Under the pieces are notes generated by a model. It saw only the letters and a list, made by a program, of their open reading frames with translations. It was not told the origin of the DNA and ran no database searches. From NCBI RefSeq assembly GCF_020819595.1, contig NZ_JAJHNP010000012.1:178048-242047 (forward strand): 64,000 nt of DNA, in the 5' to 3' direction. Within the stretch, counting starts at the first letter, position 1. Each line of letters opens with the position of its first letter. Made by a program: the position numbers and the translations under genes. This document shows positions 51,558-61,148 of this stretch, in pieces. The stretch comes from Streptomyces barringtoniae. Its GTDB lineage: Bacteria > Actinomycetota > Actinomycetes > Streptomycetales > Streptomycetaceae.

Positions 51558-53060
51558 TCACGCGTCCGGAATCCAGCTTCCGTGGAAGCCGAGCGGCACC
51601 CGCCCGGGCAGGTGCACCCGGGCCACCGGCTCGCCGGTGAAGTCCTGAGCGGCCAGGATCACCAGGTCGGCGGCACCGCGGTCCGGGTCGTGGACGTACG
51701 CGATCGCGTATCCGTCGTCCTCGGCCGTGCGGTGGTCGGTCGGGTGCCGCGGTACGAACACCGCCTCGCCCGCCGCCGCGCCCTTCGGCAGCCGGTGCAC
51801 CTGGGTGGCGCCGCGCAGCAGGTCGTGCTTGACGAGCGCGTTGGAGAAGGCGTCGTCGGGCGGGGTGCCGCCGTCCGGTGTCAGATAGGCGGCCGTCATC
51901 TCGGCCGCCGCGGCCGTGTAGCCGTAGCGGTGCCGCCGCGACACCAGTGACTCGTTCACGCGCGGGAATTCCTGCGGCCGGTCGTCCAGCACCCGCTGCC
52001 GCACGCGGCCGTGGTGCAGATCGATCGTCCAGCGCTCCAGCTTCGTGGTGCCCGTGGCGTACGGACCGTCCGAGCCGCGCCCGGCGACGTGGAACGGCGC
52101 CGGGTAGGTCGTCAGGTCGACCACCACGGACCCGCCCTCGTCGTAGGCGTTGAGCGTGTGCGAGCAGAAGACGGGGTCGATCCCGAACCAGCGCACCGGG
52201 CCGCCGGTCCGGCGCATGACGCCGACCCGGGTCGGGTGGTTCCGGTTCCAGCTGTACGGCACCGGGGCGCCGCGTCCGGCCGCCGCCGCGTCGAAGGTGA
52301 CCGGGATGTCGAAGAGCACGACGTGCCGCTCGGCCAGCGCGAAGTCGTGCATCATCGGGGCATCCGCCACCGGGATCCGGTGCGTGCGGGCGACCCGCCC
52401 GGCGCGGTCCACGACCAGGTGCCGGACGTGGTCCCAGGTCGCGTGGTAGGCGACGGCGTGCAGCTCACCGGCGCGCACGTCGAACTTGGTGTGCGCGGCG
52501 AACGCGCCCTCCAGGGTTCCCGCGAAGTCGTACGTCCCCGACGTACCGAGCTCTCCGTCGAGTTCGTACGGCAGCGGACCGCTCTCCTGGAGCGCGAGGA
52601 TCCGTCCCCGGTAGGGGATCACATGGGTGTTGCACGCGAAGTCCTCCCCCGGCACCGGTCCCGGATACGCCTCGCCCAGCTTCCGCGCGACCTGCGCGGA
52701 GCGCACCCAGCGGTTGCGGTACCACTCGGCCCTTCCGTCGCGCAGCCGGACGCCGTGCACCATGCCCTCGCCGAGCATCCAGTGATGGGCCCGGGGGTCC
52801 TCCAGGCCGAGGACGTTGGGTCCGTTGCGCAGGAAGCGGCCGTTCAGCTCGCGCGGGACGCGGCCCGTCACCGCCAGGTCGAAAGCCGTCAGTTCCTCCG
52901 TGACGGGTGCGAACGCCCCTTCCAGAAAGGGATAGTGGCGATTCGTCAGCTCGCCTGCCGGGTGGGCCGCCGCCCGGCCGGTGCCCAGGCCGGTGAGGGC
53001 GCCCGCCGCCGCGAGACCGGCCGTGCCGCGCAGCACGGTCCGCCGTGTGTGTTCCGCCAT
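51558..53060 (-). CDS. Tat-exported carotenoid oxygenase family protein
   Basis: 500 residues. TRRTVLRGTAGLAAAGALTGL is a twin-arginine-like signal, unusual because this family is commonly cytosolic. The four iron-ligand histidines appear in HATWDHVRH, MMHDFAL, FCSHTLNAY and GFHGSWI, in the expected order around a seven-blade propeller. Substrates are carotenoids or stilbenes/lignin-like phenylpropenes, cleaved at a double bond. AGGAGG before ATG 53060 fixes the start. It is co-directional with the LysR gene upstream. Confidence 0.92.
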   Translation of the reverse strand: MAEHTRRTVLRGTAGLAAAGALTGLGTGRAAAHPAGELTNRHYPFLEGAFAPVTEELTAFDLAVTGRVPRELNGRFLRNGPNVLGLEDPRAHHWMLGEGMVHGVRLRDGRAEWYRNRWVRSAQVARKLGEAYPGPVPGEDFACNTHVIPYRGRILALQESGPLPYELDGELGTSGTYDFAGTLEGAFAAHTKFDVRAGELHAVAYHATWDHVRHLVVDRAGRVARTHRIPVADAPMMHDFALAERHVVLFDIPVTFDAAAAGRGAPVPYSWNRNHPTRVGVMRRTGGPVRWFGIDPVFCSHTLNAYDEGGSVVVDLTTYPAPFHVAGRGSDGPYATGTTKLERWTIDLHHGRVRQRVLDDRPQEFPRVNESLVSRRHRYGYTAAAAEMTAAYLTPDGGTPPDDAFSNALVKHDLLRGATQVHRLPKGAAAGEAVFVPRHPTDHRTAEDDGYAIAYVHDPDRGAADLVILAAQDFTGEPVARVHLPGRVPLGFHGSWIPDA

Positions 53061-53127
53061 GCCATGTCCTCCTGACCGTCGTCGTCCTGGCCGACGGTCC
53101 CGAGTCTCGTGCGGCGGGCGGCCGGAA

Positions 53128-54054
53128 TCAGGAGGGCTGGGCCCCCTCCTGGGGTGGTGCCAGACCCCCTGTTGCGCCGCCGGTCTCCAGGAGCGTGACG
53201 AGCGCCCGGGCGGCGGGACTGGTGGCACGGTCCGGCGGCAGCAGCGCCACGGTCTCGTACTCCGTCTCGCCCGTGCCCTTCAGCGGCAGCGCCGTGAGGG
53301 AGGGCCGCTTGTGCCGGAAGTGCCGGGGTACGACCGCGATCCCCAGGTTCTCGTCCACCAGGTCCAGCAGGCTGTGCACGTCGTTGACCTCCAGCGCGAC
53401 CGTGCGCCGGACGCCGGACGCGGCGAACGCGGCGTCGGTGGTGCGGCGCGGGCCCCAGTCCGGGTGGAAGTCCACGAAGACCTCACCGGCCAGATCGTCC
53501 GGGGTCAGCACCGCGCCCGTCGAGGCCAGCCGGTGGCCGGGATGGCACAGCACGGTCATCGGCTCGCTCGTCAGCGCCACCGAACGCAGCTGGTCACTGT
53601 CCGCCTGGGTGCGGTAGGCGAAGGCGAGGTCGAGCCGGCCGGCCGCCACCTCCTCGGCGAGCGCGCCCGAACCGGCCTGCCGCAGCCGGATCTCCACGTC
53701 CGGATGCCGCCCCCGGAACGCGGCCAGCAACCGTGCCGGGTGCACGCCCGCGATGCACTGCTCGGTGCCCAGCGCCAGCGTGCCGCGCAGCACGCCCTGC
53801 ACCGCCGCGACCGCCTCGTGCGCCGCACGGACCTGCGCCAGGATCCGCTCGGCCTCCACCAGCAGCGCCCGCCCCGCCTCGGTGAGCGTCACCCGCCTGG
53901 TGGTACGCACGAACAGCGGCGCCCGCAGTTCCCGCTCCAGCGCCCGGATGGACGCCGACAACCCCGACTGTGACACCATCAGGCGCTCGGCGGCCCGGGT
54001 GAAGTGCTGGTCCTCGGCGACGGCGACGAAATGCTGGAGATGACGCAGTTCCAT
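53128..54054 (-). CDS. LysR family transcriptional regulator
   Basis: 308 residues. The N-terminal winged helix (MELRHLQHFVAVAEDQHFTRAAERLMVSQSGLSASIRALE) and a periplasmic-binding-like effector domain are complete. LysR regulators commonly control the gene divergent from them, here an aldo/keto reductase 142 bases away. The carotenoid oxygenase follows on the same strand 67 bases downstream and could be co-transcribed. ATG 54054 is the family start. Confidence 0.93.
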   Translation of the reverse strand: MELRHLQHFVAVAEDQHFTRAAERLMVSQSGLSASIRALERELRAPLFVRTTRRVTLTEAGRALLVEAERILAQVRAAHEAVAAVQGVLRGTLALGTEQCIAGVHPARLLAAFRGRHPDVEIRLRQAGSGALAEEVAAGRLDLAFAYRTQADSDQLRSVALTSEPMTVLCHPGHRLASTGAVLTPDDLAGEVFVDFHPDWGPRRTTDAAFAASGVRRTVALEVNDVHSLLDLVDENLGIAVVPRHFRHKRPSLTALPLKGTGETEYETVALLPPDRATSPAARALVTLLETGGATGGLAPPQEGAQPS

Positions 54055-54196
54055 GATTGAGAAGCCTAGCCGCTGAATTCCATCGGATTCTTCTGTTGGA
54101 CCGCTGTCCGGTGGACGGGAAAGAGTGGAAGCGGTCACCGGGAGCCGCAGGCCCCCGGAGCCGGGAACACCGTGTGCCAACCCCTCTGGAGTCGCG

Positions 54197-55189
<993 letters not shown>

Positions 55190-55290
55190 GCACCCGGCGG
55201 CGTACGGCAGCACGCCGGGCACTCCCCGGTTCCGCCGGGGCGGCCGGCTGGCTGTGGGCGCCGGCGGACGAGCGGCCGGCCCCCGCCCCG

Positions 55291-55570
55291 CACCCGATGC
55301 ACGCCGACCCGGCCCCCCTGGCAGCTGGGGGAGCCGGCGCGCGCCGCCGCGATGTCGGGGACGGCCTTCGCCGTACGCTTCCGGGATGCCGCGGGTGTGC
55401 CGCCGCCGGCCTGTCCGCAGAACTGGCGCACGAGACCGGCCGCCCGTGCCCTGAGGCAGGGCTGCGCGCCGGTGGCGGAACGGGCATGCTCGGTCCGGTA
55501 CAGCTCCGAGAGCACCTTCAAGCGCACCGTCGGCGTCGCGCCCCGCCGCTACCGGGAGTCGGTCGTCAGC
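55291..55570 (+). pseudogene. AraC-family regulator remnant (C-terminal DNA-binding domain)
   Basis: MHADPAP (55297-55317) is read in one frame; after a six-C run at 55313-55318 the sequence goes on in the next frame as WQLGEPARAAAMSGTAFAVR. Then come RFRDAAG, ARALRQG, APVAERACSVRYSSESTF and KRTVGVAPRRYRES. These are the first and second helix-turn-helix motifs of an AraC regulator. The second lacks a few residues after SSESTF, several leucines are replaced by proline, and the sensor domain is gone. No intact copy is near. It occupies the gap after the aldo/keto reductase gene. Confidence 0.65.
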
Positions 55571-55850
55571 CGAGCCGTTCCGCCAGGCGCACGGTCACGG
55601 TGTCGCCCTCCCGCTTGCCGATCGCCTTCCGGATGCCGGCCCTCACGGGGAGCTTGTGCCGGCCGTCTCCCAGGGCCATGAACGAACTCCGGAACGGGTG
55701 GCCGTCGACCGTGCCGCTGACCTTGACCAGGCCGCGGGTGCCGAAGAACTCGGCCGAGCGCGGCCAGACCACGTAGGTCCAGCCGCCGGCCTGCGGACTG
55801 CGCTGGAGAACCGCGGTGAACTCCACGTCCACCGGACCGCTCGTCTGCAT
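55566..55850 (-). CDS. DUF1905 family protein
   Basis: 94 residues. FTAVLQRSPQAGGWTYVVWP, FRSSFMALGDGRHKLPV and KREGDTVTVRLAE are the three conserved blocks of DUF1905, a small beta-barrel family of unknown function, sometimes fused to a C-terminal YdeI-type domain. GGAGG precedes ATG 55850. It is co-directional with the SnoaL-like gene but 99 bases apart. Confidence 0.9.
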   Translation of the reverse strand: MQTSGPVDVEFTAVLQRSPQAGGWTYVVWPRSAEFFGTRGLVKVSGTVDGHPFRSSFMALGDGRHKLPVRAGIRKAIGKREGDTVTVRLAERLG

Positions 55851-55949
55851 GGTGTTCCTCCGTGTGCCGCCGTGCGCGGCGCTCTGCCGGGAATCGTGCG
55901 TCAGGGCAGACCGTCGCGCGCGGCGGAACTCATCGCCGGCCGGGCGGTG

Positions 55950-56333
55950 TCACACAGCCGCCGGCACGCGGTCCAGAAAGCCCAGCACCTGCCGGATCCG
56001 GCCCTCGTCGTCCAGCGTGACCACGTCGAACCCGGCGACCGGCGCTGAGCCGTCGGCCTCGTTCACCAGCTCCCAGCCGAAGCGCGCGGTGTCGTGGTGT
56101 CCGTCCACCGCACCGAGCGGGCGGAAGACGAACCCGGGGAACTGCTCGTGGGCCGCCGTGATCACGGCCGCGATGCCCTCGTGGCCGCGGACGTCGGCGA
56201 GCGGGTCGGTGTAGCCGCCGTCGGCGGTCCACGCGGCGGTGACCGCCTTCTTCAGGGCCTCCGGCCCGGTGGCGTTCCAGGCCTCGAAGTAGCGGGCGGC
56301 GGCGCTCTCGTAACGGTTGGTGTTCACGGACAT
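55950..56333 (-). CDS. SnoaL/NTF2-like protein
   Basis: 127 residues with the cone-shaped NTF2 fold signatures: YFEAWNATGPEALKKAVTAAWTADGGYTDPLADVRG and a late strand DVVTLDDEGRIRQVLGFLD. These include polyketide cyclases, isomerases and binding proteins; substrate is unknown. GGAGG lies 12 bases before ATG 56333. The upstream 327-base region contains two related operator-like sites. Confidence 0.9.
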   Translation of the reverse strand: MSVNTNRYESAAARYFEAWNATGPEALKKAVTAAWTADGGYTDPLADVRGHEGIAAVITAAHEQFPGFVFRPLGAVDGHHDTARFGWELVNEADGSAPVAGFDVVTLDDEGRIRQVLGFLDRVPAAV

Positions 56334-56660
56334 GGTGAATCAGCCTCCATCGAGGTCGTAACTGCTGATTACTGCTGGTCAGAGCCGGATCCGGGGCTTC
56401 GCCGATCCGGTGTGACCACCATGCCGGAGCGCCGACGGGCGGGTCGATTACCTGCCTGGTAATGCCCGGCGGCCGCGGAGGCGCCGATGTGTTCCGGCCA
56501 GAACGTGCGGTGAATATGCCAACAGACTGGCCGGAAAGTCATGGTGACAGTGTTTCGGGAGTGGCGATACTCGAACATCAGGGGCACTTCACCGCACAGG
56601 AGCCGCACGGAGAGCGAGGCCGGGCCGGGCGCAACCAGCGAGGCGACGGGGGAGTGAGAC
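56334..56660. other. 327-base divergent intergenic region with two related dyads
   Basis: It separates the SnoaL-like gene from an unknown gene. It holds ATTACC-TGCCT-GGTAAT (56447-56463) and a similar GATTAC-TGC-TGGTCA (56367-56381). No coding sequence is seen. Confidence 0.6.
56447..56463. promoter_or_regulatory. operator-like palindrome upstream of the SnoaL-like gene
   Basis: ATTACC and GGTAAT are perfect 6-base arms around TGCCT. A shorter relative at 56367-56381 (GATTAC, TGC, TGGTCA) sits closer to the SnoaL-like ATG, suggesting two sites for one regulator. Regulator unknown. Confidence 0.5.
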
Positions 56661-57071
56661 GTGCACGACGAATTCCTGTGCCATGTCACCGCGTACGGCA
56701 TGTGCGACGGCCGGCGCATCGGGGTACCGCTCGGCACCTACCGCGCCCCGACGCTGGCCCTGGCACTGTGGTGGCTGCGCGACCGCGCGTCCTGGATCGC
56801 GGAGCGTCTGGACCCGAGCCCGGAGGACTCCGCCTTCCCGGCAGGCTCGCTGGTGCCGGTCGCGGACACCGTGGCCGACGTGCCCGCCCTGCTGCGCGCC
56901 TGGTGCGCCGACGACGTCCGGCAGGAGCTGGTGGCCGACGAGCTGGCGGGCGGACGGCTGGTGCGGATCGCCGCCAGTGACGACACCACCGAGTACGAAC
57001 TGCTCGCCGAGTCCGTCGACGCACTGCGCATGCAGCGCACCCTGCCGGCGCTGGTCGTACCCGTCGCCTGA
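56661..57071 (+). CDS. conserved hypothetical protein
   Basis: 136 residues, GTG start with GGGGGAG upstream. No signal peptide or transmembrane segment. The first half holds a helix pair rich in Trp (ALALWWLRDRASWIAERL), the second an acidic alpha/beta stretch. I do not recognise a family. It lies 69 bases before the FHA-ABC transporter gene on the same strand but the transporter seems to have its own promoter. Confidence 0.7.
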   Translation: MHDEFLCHVTAYGMCDGRRIGVPLGTYRAPTLALALWWLRDRASWIAERLDPSPEDSAFPAGSLVPVADTVADVPALLRAWCADDVRQELVADELAGGRLVRIAASDDTTEYELLAESVDALRMQRTLPALVVPVA

Positions 57072-57127
57072 CACGTGTCCGTCGGCCGCCCGGCTCCCGA
57101 TTCCGGGCGCATATGTGGACGAATCGG

Positions 57128-57133
57128 TAGAAT
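57128..57133 (+). promoter_or_regulatory. -10 element of a leaderless FHA-ABC transcript
   Basis: TAGAAT matches the TANNNT -10 consensus and ends seven bases before ATG 57141; no ribosome site is present. The -35 is not clear (TTCCGG at 57101 is too far). A leaderless mRNA is the simplest reading. Confidence 0.55.
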
Positions 57134-57140
57134 TCTGGCC

Positions 57141-59480
57141 ATGGCGGAGCGGCCGATCGCCCCGACGGCGCCCGAACTCGTCCTGGAGACCGACACGGGC
57201 TCCACGATCATGAGCCCGGGGCACGACTACCACGTCGGACGCGACCCGTTGAGCGACATCGTCCTGGACGATGCCCGGGTCTCGTGGCACCACGCCGTGC
57301 TGCGCTGCGACGACGATCGCTGGACCCTGACGGACCAGCACAGCACCAACGGCACCTACGCCGACGGCCGCCGGATCGACCGGTGGGGTGTGCGCCCCGG
57401 CAGCGTGATCCGCTTCGGCAATCCCACCAACGGCCCCCGCGCCGTCCTCGCCGGCGCCCCGCAGCCCGTCCCCGACCGGCCCTCCGCGGTGTCGCTCCCC
57501 CTGCTGACCGGCACCTTCCGCCGGCCCAGCAGCGTCCGCCCGCTGCCCGTGCGCCCGGTCCGCATCGGCCGGGCCGCCGACAACGACCTGGTGGTGGACG
57601 ACCTGATCGTCTCCCGCCGCCACGCCGAACTGCGCGCCCACCCCGACGGCACATACGAGATCATCGACCTCGGCAGCCACAACGGCACCTACCTCAACGG
57701 CCGGCCCGTCACCCGCGCGCCCATGGGACCCGGCGACATCGTCGGCATCGGCCACGTCGCGTTCTGCCTGGTCGGCGACGAACTCCAGGAGTACGTCGAC
57801 ACCGGTGAGATCTCCCTCGACGCCCAGGACCTCACCGTCGCCGTCGACGGCGACCGCAAGGTCCTCCTCGACCACGTGTCCTTCCCGGTGGGGGAGAAGT
57901 CCCTGCTCGCGGTGGTCGGACCGTCCGGCGCCGGCAAGTCCACGCTGCTGAACGCCCTCACCGGGCAGCGGCCCGCCGACCGCGGCACCGTCCTGTACGA
58001 CGGCCGCGACCTCTACCGCGACTACGCCGAACTGCGCCAGCGCATCGGACTGGTCCCGCAGGACGACATCCTGCACCCCCAGCTCACCGTGCGCGCCGCC
58101 CTGACCTACGCCGCCGAACTGCGCTTCCCCGAGGACACCGCCGCCGCCGAGCGACGGGCCCGGGTGGACGAGGTCATCCGGGAACTGGGCCTCGTACAGC
58201 GTGCCGACCAGCCCGTGCACAGCCTCTCCGGCGGACAGCGCAAGCGGGTCAGCGTGGCCCTGGAACTGCTCACCAAACCCTCGCTGCTCTTCCTGGACGA
58301 GCCGACCTCCGGCCTCGACCCCGGCATGGACCGGTCGGTGATGAACATGCTGCGCGGCCTCGCCGACGACGGCCGTACCGTCATCGTGGTCACCCACAGC
58401 GTCCTCAGCCTCGGCGTCTGCGACCGCCTCCTGGTGCTCGCCCCCGGCGGCAAGGTGGCCTACTACGGGCCGCCCGACGACGCCCTCGCCTTCTTCGGCT
58501 TCGAACAGTGGCCGGAGGCCTTCGAGGCCTTCGACCGCGACCCGGAACGCGACTGGGCCAGGGAGTACCGCGAGTCGCCGTTCCACCGGCACTACGTCAC
58601 CGAGGCCACCACCCAGCCCCACCACCCGGGCCCCGCCCCCGTCGTCCCGGCACCGGTGCCCCGCCCACGCGGCTGGGAAGCCCAGCTCGGCACGCTCATC
58701 CGCCGTTACGCGGCCGTCCTCGGCTCCGACCGCACCTTCCTGCTCGTCATGATCGCCCTGCCGTTCGTCATGGGCGCCATGGCCCGCGCCCTGGCCGACG
58801 GCCGGCTCGCCCGCGACACCGCGATGAACGCGCTGCTCATCCTGTGCGTCGGTGCCGTGCTGACCGGCGCCGCCAACGCGGTGCGCGAACTCGTCAAGGA
58901 ACGCGTCGTCTACCAGCGCGAACGCGCCGTCGGCCTGTCCCGTTCGGCCTATCTGATGTCCAAGATCGTGGTGCTCGGCACCATCAGCGTGGTCCAGGCC
59001 GTCGTCCTCACCCTGGTCGCCCTCCTCGGCGTCGACCTGAACACCCCCGGCGGCCGGGGCGTCCTGCTGCCGCCGCTCGCCGAGATCACCCTGGCCGCCG
59101 CCCTGCTCGCGTTCACCGCGATGACGCTCGGCCTGCTGGTCTCCGTGCTGGTGCGCAAGGAGGAGGTGACGATGCCGCTGCTGGTGCTGCTCGCGATCGT
59201 CCAGGTCGTCTTCTGCGGTGCGCTGCTCCCGCTCAACGGCGTGCCCGGCCTGGAGCAGCTGTCCTGGCTCGTGCCCTCCCGCTGGGCGCTCGGCGCGATG
59301 GCCGGCACGGTCGGACTGTCCCGGATCGTCCCGGGCAGCCTGACCGCCGACCCCCTCTTCCGTCACTCGACGGGCGTCTGGCTGCTCGATCTGGTCATGC
59401 TGGTGGTGCTCTCCGTCCTCTACGGGATCGTGGTCGCCCGGCTGCTGCGCCGGCACGAGCCCGCCGTGATGCGGAAGTAG
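57141..59480 (+). CDS. FHA-FHA-ABC transporter (Rv1747-like)
   Basis: 779 residues. Two FHA domains come first (about 10-100 and 125-215), each with the phosphothreonine-binding pattern: GRDPLSDIVLDD...SWHHA...STNGTY and GRAADNDLVVDD...SRRHAEL...SHNGTY. Then an ABC ATPase (about 230-460) with GPSGAGKST, LSGGQRKRVSVAL and LFLDEPTSGLD, and an ABC-2 membrane domain with six helices. Rv1747 of M. tuberculosis has this layout and is regulated by its neighbouring Ser/Thr kinase; here a kinase gene is two positions downstream. It is an exporter of unknown, probably lipid-linked, substrate. Confidence 0.94.
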   Translation: MAERPIAPTAPELVLETDTGSTIMSPGHDYHVGRDPLSDIVLDDARVSWHHAVLRCDDDRWTLTDQHSTNGTYADGRRIDRWGVRPGSVIRFGNPTNGPRAVLAGAPQPVPDRPSAVSLPLLTGTFRRPSSVRPLPVRPVRIGRAADNDLVVDDLIVSRRHAELRAHPDGTYEIIDLGSHNGTYLNGRPVTRAPMGPGDIVGIGHVAFCLVGDELQEYVDTGEISLDAQDLTVAVDGDRKVLLDHVSFPVGEKSLLAVVGPSGAGKSTLLNALTGQRPADRGTVLYDGRDLYRDYAELRQRIGLVPQDDILHPQLTVRAALTYAAELRFPEDTAAAERRARVDEVIRELGLVQRADQPVHSLSGGQRKRVSVALELLTKPSLLFLDEPTSGLDPGMDRSVMNMLRGLADDGRTVIVVTHSVLSLGVCDRLLVLAPGGKVAYYGPPDDALAFFGFEQWPEAFEAFDRDPERDWAREYRESPFHRHYVTEATTQPHHPGPAPVVPAPVPRPRGWEAQLGTLIRRYAAVLGSDRTFLLVMIALPFVMGAMARALADGRLARDTAMNALLILCVGAVLTGAANAVRELVKERVVYQRERAVGLSRSAYLMSKIVVLGTISVVQAVVLTLVALLGVDLNTPGGRGVLLPPLAEITLAAALLAFTAMTLGLLVSVLVRKEEVTMPLLVLLAIVQVVFCGALLPLNGVPGLEQLSWLVPSRWALGAMAGTVGLSRIVPGSLTADPLFRHSTGVWLLDLVMLVVLSVLYGIVVARLLRRHEPAVMRK

Positions 59481-59518
59481 GCGAACGCGATGGCACACAC
59501 GCGGAAGCAGGCGTCCCG

Positions 59519-60070
59519 ATGAGCAGAGCGCCCAGTCCCGGATTCCGGCCCACGCACGTCGTGCCGGCGCGCGGCATGCCCGCCTGGGAGGCCCCCGACC
59601 CGGCCCGGCCCACCCTGCCCCTCGACCCGCTGCTGCCGGTCGAGCTCGTGGAGCGGCGCGGCGACTGGGGGTACGTCCGCTGCGCCAACGGCTGGGGAGC
59701 CTGGGTCGACGGCCGCCGGCTCGTCGCCGTACCCGAGGACCCGCCCACCGTCGACGGCCCGGCGGACACCGCCGATCCACGGCCCCTGCTGGCCCGCGCC
59801 GAACAGGCCCTGGCCGACTACCGGTCCGCGGTGGAGGAGCTCGCGGCCGGCGCGCTGGACGGGGAGGACTTCGAGGACCGCACCCGGGGCCTCAGGATCG
59901 GGATCGTCGTCGACGGGGAGTCCATGTGGCTGTACGACCCCGAGGAGGGCCGCTGGGTGTACGGCGACGGACGGCGGCTGACCACCTACGCCACCGACCG
60001 GGAGGTCACCGGCGACGACGCCGCCGGGCACACCCCGACCCGGCTGGTCGCGCCCGAAGGTGAGCGCTGA
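59519..60070 (+). CDS. SH3-like protein of the FHA-ABC/kinase operon
   Basis: 183 residues, ATG 59519. LLPVELVERRGDWGYVRCANGWGAWVDGRRL looks like a bacterial SH3-type beta barrel with its closing GWGAWVD strand. The C-terminal half has an acidic helix and MWLYDPEEGRWVYGDGRRL strands. It is placed between the FHA-ABC exporter and the kinase, with its TGA overlapping the kinase ATG (TGATG). An adaptor or regulatory role in the exporter system is plausible but unproven. Confidence 0.8.
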   Translation: MSRAPSPGFRPTHVVPARGMPAWEAPDPARPTLPLDPLLPVELVERRGDWGYVRCANGWGAWVDGRRLVAVPEDPPTVDGPADTADPRPLLARAEQALADYRSAVEELAAGALDGEDFEDRTRGLRIGIVVDGESMWLYDPEEGRWVYGDGRRLTTYATDREVTGDDAAGHTPTRLVAPEGER

Positions 60071-61086
60071 TGGCACACGAGACCAGCCAGTTCTCCGGCC
60101 GGCCCTCGGAGCTGATCGGCCGGCAGATCGCGAGCTACCTCATCGAGAGCGAGATCGGGCGCGGCGGCATGGCCGTCGTCTTCCGCGCCCGCGACCTGCG
60201 CCTGGACCGCACGGTCGCCCTCAAGCTGCTCGCCCCCGAACTCGCCCGCAACGACACCTTCCGCAAGCGGTTCACCCATGAGTCCCAGGTGGCCGCGGCG
60301 ATCGACCACCCGCACATCGTGCCGGTCTTCGAGGCCGGCGAGACCGACGGCGTGCTGTACATCGCCATGCGGCACGTCTCCGGCAGCGACCTGCGCCATC
60401 TCCTCGACCAGAGCGGACCGCTGCCGTTGCCCGACGCCGTGCGGATCGCCGCGCAGGTGGCCTCCGCCCTCGACGCCGCCCACGAGCACGGCCTGGTGCA
60501 CCGGGACGTCAAGCCCGGCAACATCCTGGTCGCCCAGGGCATCGACAGCGACCACCCCGAGCACGTGTATCTGACCGACTTCGGGCTCACCAAGAAGTCC
60601 CTGTCCCTGACCGGCTTCACCAGCGTCGGCCAGTTCGTCGGCACCCTCGACTACGTGGCTCCCGAGCAGATCTCCGGCCGCCCGGTCGACGGCCGCTGCG
60701 ACGTCTACGGCCTGGCCTGCGTCGTCTACGAGACCCTTACCGGCCGCCCGCCGTTCCTCCGCGACGACGACATGGCCCTGCTGTGGGCCCACCAGTACGA
60801 CGATCCGCCCCCGCCGAGCCGGACCCGCCCCGGCCTCGACCCCGCGGTGGACCCGGTCTTCGCCAAGGCCCTGGCCAAGAGCCCCGACGCCCGCTACGAC
60901 ACCTGCCTCGCCTTCGTCGCCGCCCTGCGCGCCGCCACGGCGCCCGCCGCCGGCCCGGCCCGCGTCCGCCCGGCGCCGGAGCCCGACACGGAGACGGACC
61001 ACACGACGGTGAGCGGCCCTCCGAGCCCCCCGCACTGGGCGGACCCCGTCTACCGGGCGGAGGCAACGGAGCGAAACCCCGCCTGA
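60070..61086 (+). CDS. soluble Ser/Thr protein kinase
   Basis: 338 residues. All Hanks motifs are present: GRGGMAVVF (P-loop), ALKLL (Lys), HRDVKPGN (RD catalytic loop), DFGLTK, GTLDYVAPEQ. After residue ~275 there is a short Pro-rich tail with no transmembrane helix and no PASTA domains, so it is a cytosolic kinase unlike PknB. Being in one operon with the FHA-ABC exporter, it is the likely source of the phosphothreonine that the FHA domains read. Start overlaps the preceding stop (TGATG). Confidence 0.95.
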   Translation: MAHETSQFSGRPSELIGRQIASYLIESEIGRGGMAVVFRARDLRLDRTVALKLLAPELARNDTFRKRFTHESQVAAAIDHPHIVPVFEAGETDGVLYIAMRHVSGSDLRHLLDQSGPLPLPDAVRIAAQVASALDAAHEHGLVHRDVKPGNILVAQGIDSDHPEHVYLTDFGLTKKSLSLTGFTSVGQFVGTLDYVAPEQISGRPVDGRCDVYGLACVVYETLTGRPPFLRDDDMALLWAHQYDDPPPPSRTRPGLDPAVDPVFAKALAKSPDARYDTCLAFVAALRAATAPAAGPARVRPAPEPDTETDHTTVSGPPSPPHWADPVYRAEATERNPA

Positions 61087-61148
61087 GACCACTCACCGTG
61101 CCGACTCCGGCCGGAAGCCCTCGGTGGTCCGGCCCTCGACCGGCCGGG

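Noticed and set aside
56589..59780. A 1063-codon open frame on the minus strand across the FHA-ABC region
   Set aside because: Antisense frames stay open in such GC-rich coding DNA. The plus strand encodes clear FHA, ABC and membrane motifs, and the antisense product is Gly/Arg/Val-rich without any domain.
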